A stretch of DNA of 64,000 nt from JAAELZ01 sp965237995 (lineage in GTDB: Bacteria; Pseudomonadota; Gammaproteobacteria; Arenicellales; Poriferihabitantaceae), in the NCBI GenBank assembly GCA_965237995.1, contig CBDEGO010000002.1, positions 62,001 through 126,000 of the forward strand, in the 5' to 3' direction. This document shows positions 1-8,163 of the stretch, one piece after another. The notes beneath the pieces are model-generated. The model was not told where the DNA came from and made no database searches. It saw only the letters and a program-made list of their open reading frames with translations. The stretch's first letter is position 1, and the number at the start of each line of letters is the position of its first letter. A program made the translations under genes and the position numbers.

Positions 1-542
1 CTTCTACTTTAGAGAAAGTATTTGGCCGCCATGTCGCTGAAACCCGAACGGTGAATGGCACCTATGGCGCTGCGTTTGCAGGTGATGAACAATTCGCTGT
101 GGTGTCCAAGCAAATTGATGACTATGAACGACAAAGCGGCAATCGCCCACGCGTCCTAGTGGCAAAACTTGGGCAAGACGGTCATGATCGCGGCGCGCAT
201 GTTATCGCAACGGCTTTATCAGACATTGGCTTTGATGTAGAGCTCTCCCCTTTATTCCAGACACCAGAAGAAATCGTAGACCAAGCGATTGAGGCAGGCG
301 TTGACGTGATCGGTGCTTCCTCTCAAGCGGGTGGACATAACTTGCTGGTGCCGCGCGTGATAGAGCTATTGAAACAACGCAATGCCGATGATATTAAAGT
401 CATCTGCGGCGGGGTCATTCCACCTATTGACTACCCAGCGCTAGAGCAGGCAGGTGTCGCCGCCATATTCGGCCCTGGTACGCACATCCCTGATGCGGCG
501 CAAACTTTGATCGATTTATTGAAAGAAAACTTACATCGCTAA
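1..542 (+). CDS. mutB: methylmalonyl-CoA mutase, C-terminal part (5' end outside window)
   Basis: This is the C-terminal adenosylcobalamin-binding domain of the large subunit of methylmalonyl-CoA mutase, which interconverts methylmalonyl-CoA and succinyl-CoA. The frame is open from the left edge, and residues before the GTG at 51 already read as mutase (LEKVFGRHVAET), so that GTG is not the start. The cobalamin signature DGHDRG, whose His is the lower axial cobalt ligand, lies at about 170-200. The flavodoxin-like fold motifs SSQAGGH and CGGVIPP follow. The gene is followed within 27 bp by pccB, then pccA and an epimerase, giving the complete propionyl-CoA to succinyl-CoA route. The catalytic barrel is off window. 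The family assignment is very secure. Confidence 0.95.
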   Translation, partial: STLEKVFGRHVAETRTVNGTYGAAFAGDEQFAVVSKQIDDYERQSGNRPRVLVAKLGQDGHDRGAHVIATALSDIGFDVELSPLFQTPEEIVDQAIEAGVDVIGASSQAGGHNLLVPRVIELLKQRNADDIKVICGGVIPPIDYPALEQAGVAAIFGPGTHIPDAAQTLIDLLKENLHR

Positions 543-568
543 ATGACCAACAGCATAAGCCCAGCAAA

Positions 569-2101
569 ATGACAAATATCATAGAACAATTACAACACAA
601 ACGAGAAGCCGCTAGATTGGGTGGCGGTCAAAAGCGCATTGACGCGCAACACGCCAAGGGCAAATTAACCGCCCGTGAGCGCATTAGTGTACTGCTCGAC
701 GACAACAGCTTTGAAGAATGGGACACCTTTGTTGAGCATCGCTGTGCCGATTTTGGAATGGATCAACAAGCCATCCCCGGGGATGGAGTGGTAACGGGCC
801 ACGGCACGATTAATGGCCGTTTAGTGTTTGTATATAGCCAAGATTTCACCGTTTTTGGTGGGTCATTATCGGAAGCGCATGCTGAGAAAATTTGTAAAAT
901 TATTGACCAAGCCATCAAGGTCGGCGCACCCGTTATCGGCATAAACGATTCAGGCGGTGCGCGCATTCAGGAAGGTGTGGCTTCTTTGGGCGGTTACGCA
1001 GAAATCTTTCAACGCAATGTGCTGGGGTCAGGGGTCATTCCGCAAATTTCTTTAATTATGGGCCCCTGTGCGGGCGGTGCCGTTTATTCTCCGGCGATTA
1101 CCGACTTCATTTTTATGGTGCGTGACAGCTCTTATATGTTCGTCACTGGCCCCGGTGTCGTTAAAACCGTCACCCATGAAGAAGTCACTGCTGAAGAGTT
1201 GGGAGGTTCATTAACCCATGCAAGCCGCTCTGGGGTTAGTGATGGTTCATATGACAATGATATTGAAATGTTATTGATGACCCGAAACTTCCTCGACTTC
1301 TTGCCCGCAAGCAATCGAGACAAGCCACCTACTCGCCCCTACGACGATCCTGCTGACCGTGTAGAACTGGCGTTAGACAGCATCGTACCAGACAACCCCA
1401 ATAAGCCTTACGACATGTATGAAGTCATTCACAAAATTGTGGATGAAGAAAATTTCTTTGAAGTCAAGGCCGAGTACGCCAAAAACATCATCACTGGTTT
1501 TGCGCGCATTCAAGGTGCGCCCATCGGTGTGGTCGCCAACCAACCTATGGTGTTAGCGGGCTGTTTAGACATAAACGCCTCGGTTAAAGCCGCCCGTTTT
1601 ATTCGCTTTTGCGATTCGTTCAACATTCCAGTGGTAACCTTGGTCGATGTTCCAGGCTTTATGCCAGGCACCGATCAAGAGTACGGCGGCATTATTAAAC
1701 ATGGCGCTAAATTGCTTTATGCTTATGCAGAATGCACCGTACCTAAAGTAACCGTCATTACCCGTAAAGCCTATGGTGGTGCCTATGACGTAATGGCCTC
1801 TAAGCACTTACGCGGCGACGTAAACTTATGTTGGCCTAGCGCAGAAATTGCGGTAATGGGGCCTAAAGGCGCCGTAGAGATCATTTTCCGTGAAGAGGCT
1901 AAAGACGCAAGCAAGCTTGAAGAGCGCACTGAAGAATACAGAACTAAATTCGCCAATCCATTTGTAGCGGGCCGACGCGGCTATGTTGATGATGTCATTA
2001 TGCCACACGAAACCCGTACGCGGATCGCTCGCTCTTTAAACATGCTGAAAAACAAGCAAGTTGAAAACCCTTGGAGAAAGCACGGCAATTTGCCTCTATA
2101 A
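569..2101 (+). CDS. pccB: propionyl-CoA carboxylase, carboxyltransferase (beta) subunit
   Basis: The 510-residue length is typical for PccB, the carboxyltransferase half of the biotin-dependent enzyme that makes methylmalonyl-CoA from propionyl-CoA. The N-terminal half has the acyl-CoA carboxylase motifs KLTARERI (about 33-40), the glycine-rich DSGGARIQEGVASL and MGPCAGGAVYSPA. The C-terminal half has DVPGFMPGTDQE and the RKAYGGAYDVMASKHLRGD segment, which form the CoA and biotin sites. The start ATG lies 26 bp after the mutase stop, and pccA follows directly. It acts in the cytosol with PccA. Acetyl-CoA or methylcrotonyl-CoA carboxylase is less likely because a mutase and an epimerase flank it. 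Confidence 0.95.
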   Translation: MTNIIEQLQHKREAARLGGGQKRIDAQHAKGKLTARERISVLLDDNSFEEWDTFVEHRCADFGMDQQAIPGDGVVTGHGTINGRLVFVYSQDFTVFGGSLSEAHAEKICKIIDQAIKVGAPVIGINDSGGARIQEGVASLGGYAEIFQRNVLGSGVIPQISLIMGPCAGGAVYSPAITDFIFMVRDSSYMFVTGPGVVKTVTHEEVTAEELGGSLTHASRSGVSDGSYDNDIEMLLMTRNFLDFLPASNRDKPPTRPYDDPADRVELALDSIVPDNPNKPYDMYEVIHKIVDEENFFEVKAEYAKNIITGFARIQGAPIGVVANQPMVLAGCLDINASVKAARFIRFCDSFNIPVVTLVDVPGFMPGTDQEYGGIIKHGAKLLYAYAECTVPKVTVITRKAYGGAYDVMASKHLRGDVNLCWPSAEIAVMGPKGAVEIIFREEAKDASKLEERTEEYRTKFANPFVAGRRGYVDDVIMPHETRTRIARSLNMLKNKQVENPWRKHGNLPL

Positions 2102-2114
2102 AATAATAACTATC

Positions 2115-4112
2115 ATGAAGCCAATTTTCGACAAAATTCTAATCGCCAATCGCGGCGAAATCGCCTGCCGCGCGATGCGCACCGCCCATCGTATGGGCAT
2201 TAAAACGGTTGCGGTTTATTCTGATGCCGATGCGCGTGCCTTGCATGTAAAACAAGCCAGCGAAGCGCACTATTTAGGCGGCAACGCGCCCAGCGAAAGC
2301 TACTTGAACATTGATAAAGTAATCGCCATCTGTAAGCAAACTAGCTCACAAGCGGTTTACCCAGGTTATGGCTTTTTATCTGAAAACGCTCAATTCGCTC
2401 AAGCATTAGACGCCGCAGGCATTGCCTTTATCGGCCCAAATGTTAAAGCCATTACGGCAATGGGGGATAAGATTACCTCCAAAAACTTGGCTGAACAAGC
2501 GGGTGTCAATTGCATCCCGGGCTATACCGATGTCATTAAAGACGCCGCTCAAGCCGTGGAAATTGCCAACGACATTGGTTATCCGGTCATGTTAAAAGCC
2601 AGCGCGGGCGGTGGCGGTAAAGGTATGCGCGTCGCCTATAATGACGAAGAATGTACCGACGGCTTTCATCGCGCAGCCAGCGAAGCTGCAACCAGCTTTG
2701 GTGATGATCGCATTTTCTTAGAAAAGTTTATCGAGCAACCAAGGCACATCGAAATCCAAGTGATTGCCGATTCACACGGCAAAGTGCTCACTCTAAACGA
2801 ACGCGAGTGTTCTGTGCAGCGCCGCCACCAAAAAGTAATTGAAGAAGCGCCCTCCCCGTTTATTGACGAAGCCACCCGCCAAGCCATGAGTGACCAAGCT
2901 GTATTGCTCTCTAAAGCCGTTGATTACGTTTCCGCAGGCACCGTTGAGCTGATTGTCGACAAAGACAAGCATTTCTATTTCTTGGAAATGAACACTCGCC
3001 TACAAGTAGAGCACCCCGTTACTGAAATGATAACGGGTCTAGACTTAATCGAGTTAATGATTCGAGTTGCCGCTGGAGAACCACTACCACTTGAACAAGC
3101 CGATGTTAAGCGCGAAGGTTGGTCGATTGAATCGCGCGTTTACGCCGAAAACCCCGCACGTAACTTTATGCCCTCTATCGGCAGGCTAAACCGCTATATC
3201 GAGCCCAGCCACGCATTAGGTGCCCGCGTAGACACAGGCATTGAAGAAGGCGCTGAGATTTCCATGTTCTATGACCCAATGATTTCAAAGTTGGTCACCC
3301 ATGGCAAAACGCGTGAACAGGCCATTAGCAACATGCAGCAGGCGCTGAACGAATATTACATTGAAGGCGTAGAGACCAACATCAATTTCTTATCCGCCAT
3401 ACTGCAACAGCCACGCTTTCAATCAGGTGATATAGATACTCATTTTATCGACACCCATTTCCCCGAAGGCTACAACCCCAATGACAATAGCCCAGACGAC
3501 TTAACTGCAGTCGCCGCCGTTATTGCCACGTTGCACTTTCGATACCGCGACCGCGCCGCCAAAATCACCAATCAAGTGCCGCACACACAGCATACTGCTC
3601 GTCGAGACTGGATGGCCATCACCAATAAGCAGACTGTTCAACCCTTTGAAATTGAAGGCGAACAAGGTGACTTCACCGTCACCACTACCGACCAAAGTTT
3701 CCAAATTAAAGACGCATGGAAAATTGGCAGCCCGCTATACACCGGCGAAGTGAATGGCGACAAAATCAGCCTACAGCTAAAACGAACCGATTATCGCTTT
3801 ACCGTAAACCACCAAGGTTACACCGCTGATTTTGAAATTCTAACACTCCGCACAGCCGAGCTAGCCAGCTTAATGCCGGTTAAAACACCTACAGACTTAT
3901 CACAATTTTTACTCTCGCCAATGCCCGGCTTATTAGTCAGCATGAACGCAGCGGTAGGCGATAGTTTTGAAGCCGGCCAAGAACTCGCCGTTGTCGAAGC
4001 CATGAAGATGGAAAACTCCTTGCGTGCTGAAAACGCCTGCACCGTAAAAGCCGTGCATGCCAAAGCGGGTGAAGTGTTGGAAGTAGATGCCCCTATTCTT
4101 GAATTCGAATAG
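2115..4112 (+). CDS. pccA: propionyl-CoA carboxylase, biotin carboxylase/BCCP (alpha) subunit
   Basis: This is a 665-residue biotin carboxylase fused to a biotin carrier domain. The order is an N-terminal biotin carboxylase (start FDKILIANRGEIACR), the ATP-grasp Gly-rich loop KASAGGGGKGMR, the active-site segment EMNTRLQVEHPVTE, a linker, and the biotinyl domain near the C-terminus with the biotinylation motif EAMKMEN. The chosen ATG at 2115 puts the first residues directly on the conserved KILIANRGE motif. An in-frame ATG at 2061 would overlap the end of pccB and add 18 non-homologous residues. It lies 13 bp after pccB and 10 bp before the epimerase, so all belong to one operon. Confidence 0.95.
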   Translation: MKPIFDKILIANRGEIACRAMRTAHRMGIKTVAVYSDADARALHVKQASEAHYLGGNAPSESYLNIDKVIAICKQTSSQAVYPGYGFLSENAQFAQALDAAGIAFIGPNVKAITAMGDKITSKNLAEQAGVNCIPGYTDVIKDAAQAVEIANDIGYPVMLKASAGGGGKGMRVAYNDEECTDGFHRAASEAATSFGDDRIFLEKFIEQPRHIEIQVIADSHGKVLTLNERECSVQRRHQKVIEEAPSPFIDEATRQAMSDQAVLLSKAVDYVSAGTVELIVDKDKHFYFLEMNTRLQVEHPVTEMITGLDLIELMIRVAAGEPLPLEQADVKREGWSIESRVYAENPARNFMPSIGRLNRYIEPSHALGARVDTGIEEGAEISMFYDPMISKLVTHGKTREQAISNMQQALNEYYIEGVETNINFLSAILQQPRFQSGDIDTHFIDTHFPEGYNPNDNSPDDLTAVAAVIATLHFRYRDRAAKITNQVPHTQHTARRDWMAITNKQTVQPFEIEGEQGDFTVTTTDQSFQIKDAWKIGSPLYTGEVNGDKISLQLKRTDYRFTVNHQGYTADFEILTLRTAELASLMPVKTPTDLSQFLLSPMPGLLVSMNAAVGDSFEAGQELAVVEAMKMENSLRAENACTVKAVHAKAGEVLEVDAPILEFE

Positions 4113-4122
4113 GCTATATAAG

Positions 4123-4527
4123 ATGATCGGTAAACTTAACCATATCGCCATCGCAGTGCCCGATTTAGATGCGGCTATCAGTCTGTATCGCGATGTGTTG
4201 GGCGCAACTGTGTCCGCCGCAGAAGATTTACCAGAGCACGGCGTGACCACCGTATTCGTTGAACTCGATAATACTAAATTAGAATTACTGCTTCCGCTGG
4301 GCGCGAATTCGCCCATTGCAAAATTTATCGAAAAAAACCCAGCAGGCGGCATTCACCACTTTTGTTTAGAGGTGGATGATATTCAAAACGCGGTAAAAAC
4401 AGCAAAAGACAACGGTTTGCGCATTTTAGGAAGCGAACAGCCCAAGATTGGCGCACACGGCAAACCCGTTATTTTTGTGCACCCTAAAGATGCCTTAGGT
4501 TGTTTGGTGGAGTTTGAAGAGGTTTAA
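4123..4527 (+). CDS. mce: methylmalonyl-CoA epimerase
   Basis: This 134-residue vicinal-oxygen-chelate (glyoxalase fold) protein interconverts the (S) and (R) epimers of methylmalonyl-CoA, linking the carboxylase to the mutase. Visible metal ligands are the His in LNHIAIAV at the N-terminus, the His pair in GGIHHFCLEVDD, and the C-terminal Glu in LVEFEEV. Typical epimerase wording PVIFVHPKDALGCLVE precedes the end. The start at 4123 is chosen because the protein begins directly at the first metal motif. It is the last gene of the propionate operon. Its stop codon shares bases with the stop codon of the convergent integrase gene, so the integron sits right against this operon. Confidence 0.93.
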   Translation: MIGKLNHIAIAVPDLDAAISLYRDVLGATVSAAEDLPEHGVTTVFVELDNTKLELLLPLGANSPIAKFIEKNPAGGIHHFCLEVDDIQNAVKTAKDNGLRILGSEQPKIGAHGKPVIFVHPKDALGCLVEFEEV

Positions 4528-5492
4528 CTAGCCGTTAATCCTTCTGAAGAAGCCAGCAAGGCACTTAATGGGCTGCGCACTCCATCTGCTCCTTGCTTAA
4601 GGATATGCGTGTATATTTCGGTCGTTTTCACATCGCTATGCCCCAATTGAGATTGGACGGTGCGAATATCGACCCCCGCTTGCAACAAATGCGTAGCAAA
4701 TGAATGCCGTAAGGTGTGCGAGCTAACTTGTTTAATAATGCCGGCGCGCTTTGCAGCTGCCTTAATGGCTTTATTGATAGCAGATTCATCGACATGGTGC
4801 CGCCGCACTAAACCACTACCGGGTTGCACACTCAATCGAACGCCGGGGAATAAATACTGCCAACCTAACGTTTTATTAGCGGATTGATATTTCCGCTCTA
4901 AGGCATCAGGCAACCAAACGCCCGCAAATTGCTCAATCGCATTATCTTCTTCTAAAAACACTTCCACTTTCTTTATTTGAGTTCGTATAGCGGGTATCAA
5001 TTCAGGCGCTAAGGTAGTGAATCTGTGCTTAAAGCCTTTGCCATTCCAGACGCGCACTTGCTTAAAGTCGGTATCAATATCGTTTACCCTCATACGCACT
5101 AACTCCATCCTTCTTAGCCCTGACCCATATAACAAACTGACCATCAATTTCTGCCTCGGGTCTACATGCTGCAACAGACGTTGCACTTCATCTTGAGTCA
5201 ATACCGTTAGCAGTTTTGCTTGCCGTTTAGCACGACTAAACTGCTTCATATCGCCCAGCGGTTGGTTCAAAAACTTGTTGTATAAAAAGGCCATTGCGTT
5301 AAGCGCAACAGACTGAGTGCTAATCGACACATTGCGTTTTACCGCCAAATAAGTCAAGTATCGCTCAACATCTTGATACCCTAACTCCGTTGGGTGTTTT
5401 AGGCCAGAAAACTTGATATAGTCAGTTATCCAATGAAGATAAGTATTGACCGTTCGCTTACTATATCGGCGTACAGCCATATAATCTGCCAC
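4524..5492 (-). CDS. intI: integron integrase (chromosomal integron type)
   Basis: This tyrosine recombinase catalyses cassette insertion and excision between attI and attC. The catalytic residues are visible: Arg127 (GSGLRRMEL), His259 and Arg262 (SHTLRHSF), His285 (LGHSD) and Tyr294 (TEIYTH). The integron-specific extra helix is present around residues 198-240 (ALERKYQSANKTLGWQYLFP and LVRRHHVDES), which separates IntI from XerC/D. It is encoded away from the cassette array, as expected. The GTG at 5492 is the only canonical start. The same frame stays open about 15 codons upstream and reads SPFLNDVADYM, which resembles the usual IntI N-terminus, so the true start is uncertain. No LexA-like CTG-N10-CAG was seen upstream. 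Confidence 0.95.
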   Translation of the reverse strand: MADYMAVRRYSKRTVNTYLHWITDYIKFSGLKHPTELGYQDVERYLTYLAVKRNVSISTQSVALNAMAFLYNKFLNQPLGDMKQFSRAKRQAKLLTVLTQDEVQRLLQHVDPRQKLMVSLLYGSGLRRMELVRMRVNDIDTDFKQVRVWNGKGFKHRFTTLAPELIPAIRTQIKKVEVFLEEDNAIEQFAGVWLPDALERKYQSANKTLGWQYLFPGVRLSVQPGSGLVRRHHVDESAINKAIKAAAKRAGIIKQVSSHTLRHSFATHLLQAGVDIRTVQSQLGHSDVKTTEIYTHILKQGADGVRSPLSALLASSEGLTAS

Positions 5493-5702
5493 GTCATTTA
5501 AAAAAGGTGATGAAGTTCTTAATGAATTTAGTAATTATAAAATTAAGTAGGATTATATCCTATAAATTAAAAATAGATTACGCCAGTAAATTATAATTAC
5601 TATATATTTCAATAATATGTTAGATATATACAAAAATGTATAAAAAATTATCAGGCATCCCTATAATAATGTTATCTAGGACAAAGTCCTTGATAACGAA
5701 CT
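5493..5702 (+). promoter_or_regulatory. attI / integrase promoter region
   Basis: About 210 very AT-rich bases lie between intI and the first cassette core site GTTAGCG at 5703. By position this must hold the intI promoter (minus strand), any cassette promoter (plus strand) and the attI recombination site. The right end is a near-perfect hairpin (5671-5697) ending in CGAACTGTTAGC. No ORF or LexA operator was seen. Exact attI boundaries cannot be assigned by eye. Confidence 0.6.
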
Positions 5703-5708
5703 GTTAGC
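5663..5708 (+). repeat. 46-bp attI/attC-like hairpin unit, copy 1
   Basis: The unit begins ATAATAAT, contains the hairpin GTTATCTAGGAC-AAA-GTCCTTGATAAC (one mismatch in the stem) and ends with the core site GTTAGC of the first cassette. The same 46 bases recur at 11741-11786 with one substitution. A degenerate copy lacking the second arm lies at 8007-8032. It could be the proximal part of attI or a short attC left by a lost cassette. Confidence 0.75.
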
Positions 5709-6049
5709 GTTTTAAAAGCAATAAATTTTGTGAGGTTGGGCGGCATTGGAGATAATCAGCTTTTACAACCGCCCTTTCATAAGTAATGCCCATATTCATT
5801 AATTCTGTTTTTCATCCCTGCGGTTTTGTTTAGCAGTAAAAATAACTCACTTTCGTTTGATCTTTAATTTCGCCAAACATCGTGATAACGTGGCATCTTT
5901 ATTTAGGGCATCGGATAGCAAATTGATAAAGCAACTTCGCTCAAAAAGAAAAGTAGTCAATTGGTGTAGCTTGGCATCCTTTTCAGCGCCGTGCGCTAAC
6001 AAGGGCTTCATTGGGACGTTCCGCTACGCTCCACGCCCCATAAGCAAGC
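5703..6049 (+). repeat. ORF-less integron cassette, copy 1 (cassette 1)
   Basis: This cassette runs from the GTTAGCG core at 5703 to the next core at 6050. It has no convincing gene: one TTG-initiated frame from 5857 runs through the attC into the next cassette. It is duplicated at 14481-14828, about 92% identical by hand comparison (roughly 27 differences). The 82 bases at 5839-5920 are identical in both copies. It may supply a promoter or RNA for downstream cassettes; that is inference. Confidence 0.8.
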
Positions 6050-6055
6050 GTTATA
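5995..6055 (+). other. attC site of cassette 1
   Basis: The R'' box GCTAAC is at 5995 and the R' core GTTATA at 6050, about 61 bases apart. Between them are the arms GGGCTTCATTGGGACG and CCACGCCCCATAAGC, which can fold back around CCGCTACGC. The R'' box is complementary to the first bases of the same cassette (GTTAGC at 5703). Confidence 0.85.
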
Positions 6056-6075
6056 ACGCAAGGAGGTTTTAAGTA

Positions 6076-6633
6076 ATGTTCGAACTATTTAAAACAGATG
6101 ATCTCGTGATTCGGAGAATTAAACTATCCGATGCTCCACAGATATTTGAAAATTGGGCGCAGGATGAAGATGTGGCACGATACACCACTTGGTTCCCCCA
6201 TAGTTCTGAGGAGGAGACTCTACGGTACGTTGAGAGCTGTATAGATTCGTGGAATCAAAATAATTACACCTGGACAATTGAACACAGTGACAGTTCAGAG
6301 ATAATCGGTAGTTTTGCCGCGCGAGAAAATGGGCATAAGCTTGACGTAGGCTATCTGGTTTCGAAGAACTGGTGGGGCCACGGGATTATGACGTCGGTTG
6401 TACAATCATTCATTGATGCAGCATTTGAACTCGGTAGTGTTGAGCGCATCGGAGCAGTTTGTGATGTGAGCAACACAGCTTCAAAACGGGTAATGGAAAA
6501 GGCTGGAATGAGCTATGAGGGTGTATTGTTCTCTTGGATGGTGCATCCGAATATTGGAGTCAATGCACGGGATTGTCACAGTTTGAGTATCACGCGAGAG
6601 TGTTATAACAAGAGCCCGCAAGGGACAACTTGA
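6076..6633 (+). CDS. GNAT N-acetyltransferase, RimJ/RimL type (cassette 2)
   Basis: This 185-residue protein has the GNAT acetyl-CoA-binding fold of the RimL-like group (Acetyltransf_3). It opens with an N-terminal LVIRRIKLSDAPQIFENWAQ, typical of this group. The motif A region reads DVGYLVSKNWWGHGIMTSVV, and motif B reads ASKRVMEKAGMSYEGVL. The substrate is unknown; proteins, antibiotics and small amines are all possible. The start is set by a strong Shine-Dalgarno (AAGGAGG at 6060-6066) 9 bases before ATG 6076. The stop lies inside the attC, as is usual for compact cassettes. Confidence 0.88.
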   Translation: MFELFKTDDLVIRRIKLSDAPQIFENWAQDEDVARYTTWFPHSSEEETLRYVESCIDSWNQNNYTWTIEHSDSSEIIGSFAARENGHKLDVGYLVSKNWWGHGIMTSVVQSFIDAAFELGSVERIGAVCDVSNTASKRVMEKAGMSYEGVLFSWMVHPNIGVNARDCHSLSITRECYNKSPQGTT

Positions 6634-6701
6634 AAAAGAGGGTAATTCTGGCTACGCCAGTACCACCCTCTTTTCCAATTGCCCATGGGGCGGGCGTTAG
6701 C
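6604..6701 (+). other. attC site of cassette 2
   Basis: The R'' box TATAAC is at 6604 and the R' core GTTAGC at 6696. The long arms AAAAAGAGGGTAATTCTGGC and GCCAGTACCACCCTCTTTT form a strong central stem. R'' is complementary to the cassette start GTTATA at 6050. The length of about 98 bases puts it among the larger attC sites. Confidence 0.85.
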
Positions 6702-6710
6702 AAAACACAC

Positions 6711-7193
6711 ATGAAATTTATAAACATAATTCTTATTACAATTTTAAGTCAATTTTACCCAATGGCGGCGAGTGGTGGGCCTAATGACTACAAGTTCATT
6801 AAGGAAACAGAGTACGGCAAAGAATTGATTGGTCATAACATTCATTTTTTTGAGCCTATGCTGTACTTAAATCTATCTAATTCTAAACCTGGCTTTTTAA
6901 AGCAAAATTCCGACATTTCAAGGATGCTTGCTACTGTTGCTCAAACCGAAGATAACGATTTACATATTAAAGAACCTATTGATGATGGAATGAAATTCAA
7001 GCTAATAGAAATTCAAAGAATGGTTTTTACAGATCTAGCGAGTTGGAGTGAAGATGCAAGAGAAATGTATCTAAGTTATTCCAAAAATAATCCAGAAATA
7101 GATATGAACTTTATACTTCAAGATGAAAATGGAGTTCTCTCTACTGTAGGTGCTGGAAATTATGGAATCAGTGAGCCAGTTCCTAGCAACTAA
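6711..7193 (+). CDS. secreted protein of unknown function (cassette 3)
   Basis: This 160-residue protein has a clear N-terminal signal peptide (MKFINIILITILSQFYPMAA) with likely cleavage near residue 21. The mature part is polar, with a run of acidic residues and no Cys. It contains NDYKFIKETEYGKELIGHN and a C-terminal AGNYGISEPVPSN. I recognise no family. ATG 6711 is chosen over an upstream in-frame start at 6630 because it begins the signal peptide and lies just after the attC core site. It has a low-GC base composition like the other cassettes. It probably acts in the periplasm or outside the cell. Confidence 0.6.
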   Translation: MKFINIILITILSQFYPMAASGGPNDYKFIKETEYGKELIGHNIHFFEPMLYLNLSNSKPGFLKQNSDISRMLATVAQTEDNDLHIKEPIDDGMKFKLIEIQRMVFTDLASWSEDAREMYLSYSKNNPEIDMNFILQDENGVLSTVGAGNYGISEPVPSN

Positions 7194-7197
7194 TTTT

Positions 7198-7270
7198 GCT
7201 AACAAAACGCTCAAGGCGCCTTCGGCTAGGACGCTACACTGCGTTTCGCGCCCCTTAGCTCAACGTTATA
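7198..7270 (+). other. attC site of cassette 3
   Basis: The R'' box GCTAAC is at 7198 and the R' core GTTATA at 7265. Internal arms AACGCTCAAGGCGCC and CGCGCCCCTTAGCTC pair around the loop. This is the predominant attC type in the array (shared with sites at 8072, 10010 and 14413). Confidence 0.88.
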
Positions 7271-7288
7271 CAAAAAAGAGATCGTATA

Positions 7289-8002
7289 ATGAAGTTAAAT
7301 AAATTTAGGGTCATTGCTGTATGTGCTGGTATGCTGTTCTCATTTATCTATGGCATGATTTCAATACAGTATAAAGTATTCCCTTTTGAGCAAATGAAAG
7401 CGATTAAAAATATTGTAAGCCCAAAACCAAAACCAAAATATTCTGATTACTTCTATCATAAAAAATCTTTTTTTGAGCAAAACGGTACACGCAATTATGA
7501 TGTTGTATTTATCGGAGATAGCATTACCGATGGTGCAGAATGGCAAGATTTGTTTCCGTCTATGAAAATTGCTAATCGTGGGATAGATGGAGACAGAACG
7601 GACGGTATTCTCAAGCGACTTGATAGCATTTACTCAACTTCTGCAGATCGTGCATTCATAATGGTAGGAGTAAATGACTTTGGCTTGGACATGAGAGTTG
7701 ATGAAGTATTTGAGAACTATCGAACAATTGTTAATAAATTGTCTGAGCAAGGAATGAAAGTATATATTCAATCAACAATTTTTACAGGCAAGAGGCTCGA
7801 GGAAAGAAATATAAAAATAATAGCGCTTAATAAAAAATTAGAGCTGCTAGCAAAACAAAAAGATTCAATTACATATATTGATCTAAATGCTGGACTAGCG
7901 AAAGGTTCTTTATTGAACCCTATGTATTCAAGAGATGGAGTTCATTTAAATGGAGAAGGCTATACTGCATGGAAGGGAATAATCAGCCAATACGTCCAAT
8001 AA
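7289..8002 (+). CDS. SGNH/GDSL-family hydrolase, membrane-anchored or secreted (cassette 4)
   Basis: This 237-residue esterase/lipase-like protein has all four SGNH blocks. Block I is FIGDSITDGAEW (nucleophile Ser about residue 77), block II is the Gly in NRGIDGDRTDG, block III is the Asn in VGVND, and block V is DGVHLNGEGY with the catalytic Asp and His. Residues 5-27 form one hydrophobic segment followed by a basic, proline-rich linker (PKPKPKYS), so the enzyme is probably exported or tethered on the periplasmic side. Likely substrates are acyl or acetyl esters of sugars or lipids. The ATG has AAGAG 8 bases upstream. Confidence 0.87.
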   Translation: MKLNKFRVIAVCAGMLFSFIYGMISIQYKVFPFEQMKAIKNIVSPKPKPKYSDYFYHKKSFFEQNGTRNYDVVFIGDSITDGAEWQDLFPSMKIANRGIDGDRTDGILKRLDSIYSTSADRAFIMVGVNDFGLDMRVDEVFENYRTIVNKLSEQGMKVYIQSTIFTGKRLEERNIKIIALNKKLELLAKQKDSITYIDLNAGLAKGSLLNPMYSRDGVHLNGEGYTAWKGIISQYVQ

Positions 8003-8006
8003 AATG

Positions 8007-8032
8007 CATAATAGTGTTATCTAGGATGAAGT
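8007..8032 (+). repeat. degenerate copy of the hairpin unit inside cassette 4
   Basis: This starts CATAATAGTGTTATCTAGGA and matches the first half of the unit at 5663 and 11741 with few differences, but lacks the second arm and core site. It lies between the SGNH stop and the functional attC at 8072. This suggests an old cassette junction that decayed, so that cassette 4 became a fusion of two units. Confidence 0.55.
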
Positions 8033-8071
8033 TAGGAGAATATATTTACTAAATAACTAATGCTCAACATA

Positions 8072-8148
8072 TATAACAATACGCTCAAGGCGCACTTCGT
8101 GCTGGGACTTGCTACGCTGCGCTCCACGCCCCATAGGCAAACGTTAGC
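8072..8148 (+). other. attC site of cassette 4
   Basis: The R'' box TATAAC is at 8072 and the R' core GTTAGC at 8143, with arms ACGCTCAAGGCGC and CCACGCCCCATAGGC. R'' matches the cassette start GTTATA at 7265. Confidence 0.85.
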
Positions 8149-8163
8149 AGCCTTAGGATAATC

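Noticed and set aside
5493..5640. LexA box in the intI promoter
   Set aside because: No CTG-N10-CAG pattern was found, so SOS control of this integrase cannot be claimed.
5671..5697. Hairpin before cassette 1 as a transcription terminator
   Set aside because: No T-run follows, and the same unit recurs at a cassette junction, so a recombination-site role is likelier.
5857..6072. TTG-initiated 71-codon frame in cassette 1
   Set aside because: It runs through the attC into the next cassette, lacks a good ribosome site, and the homologous frame in copy 2 has a different tail. Kept as part of an ORF-less cassette.
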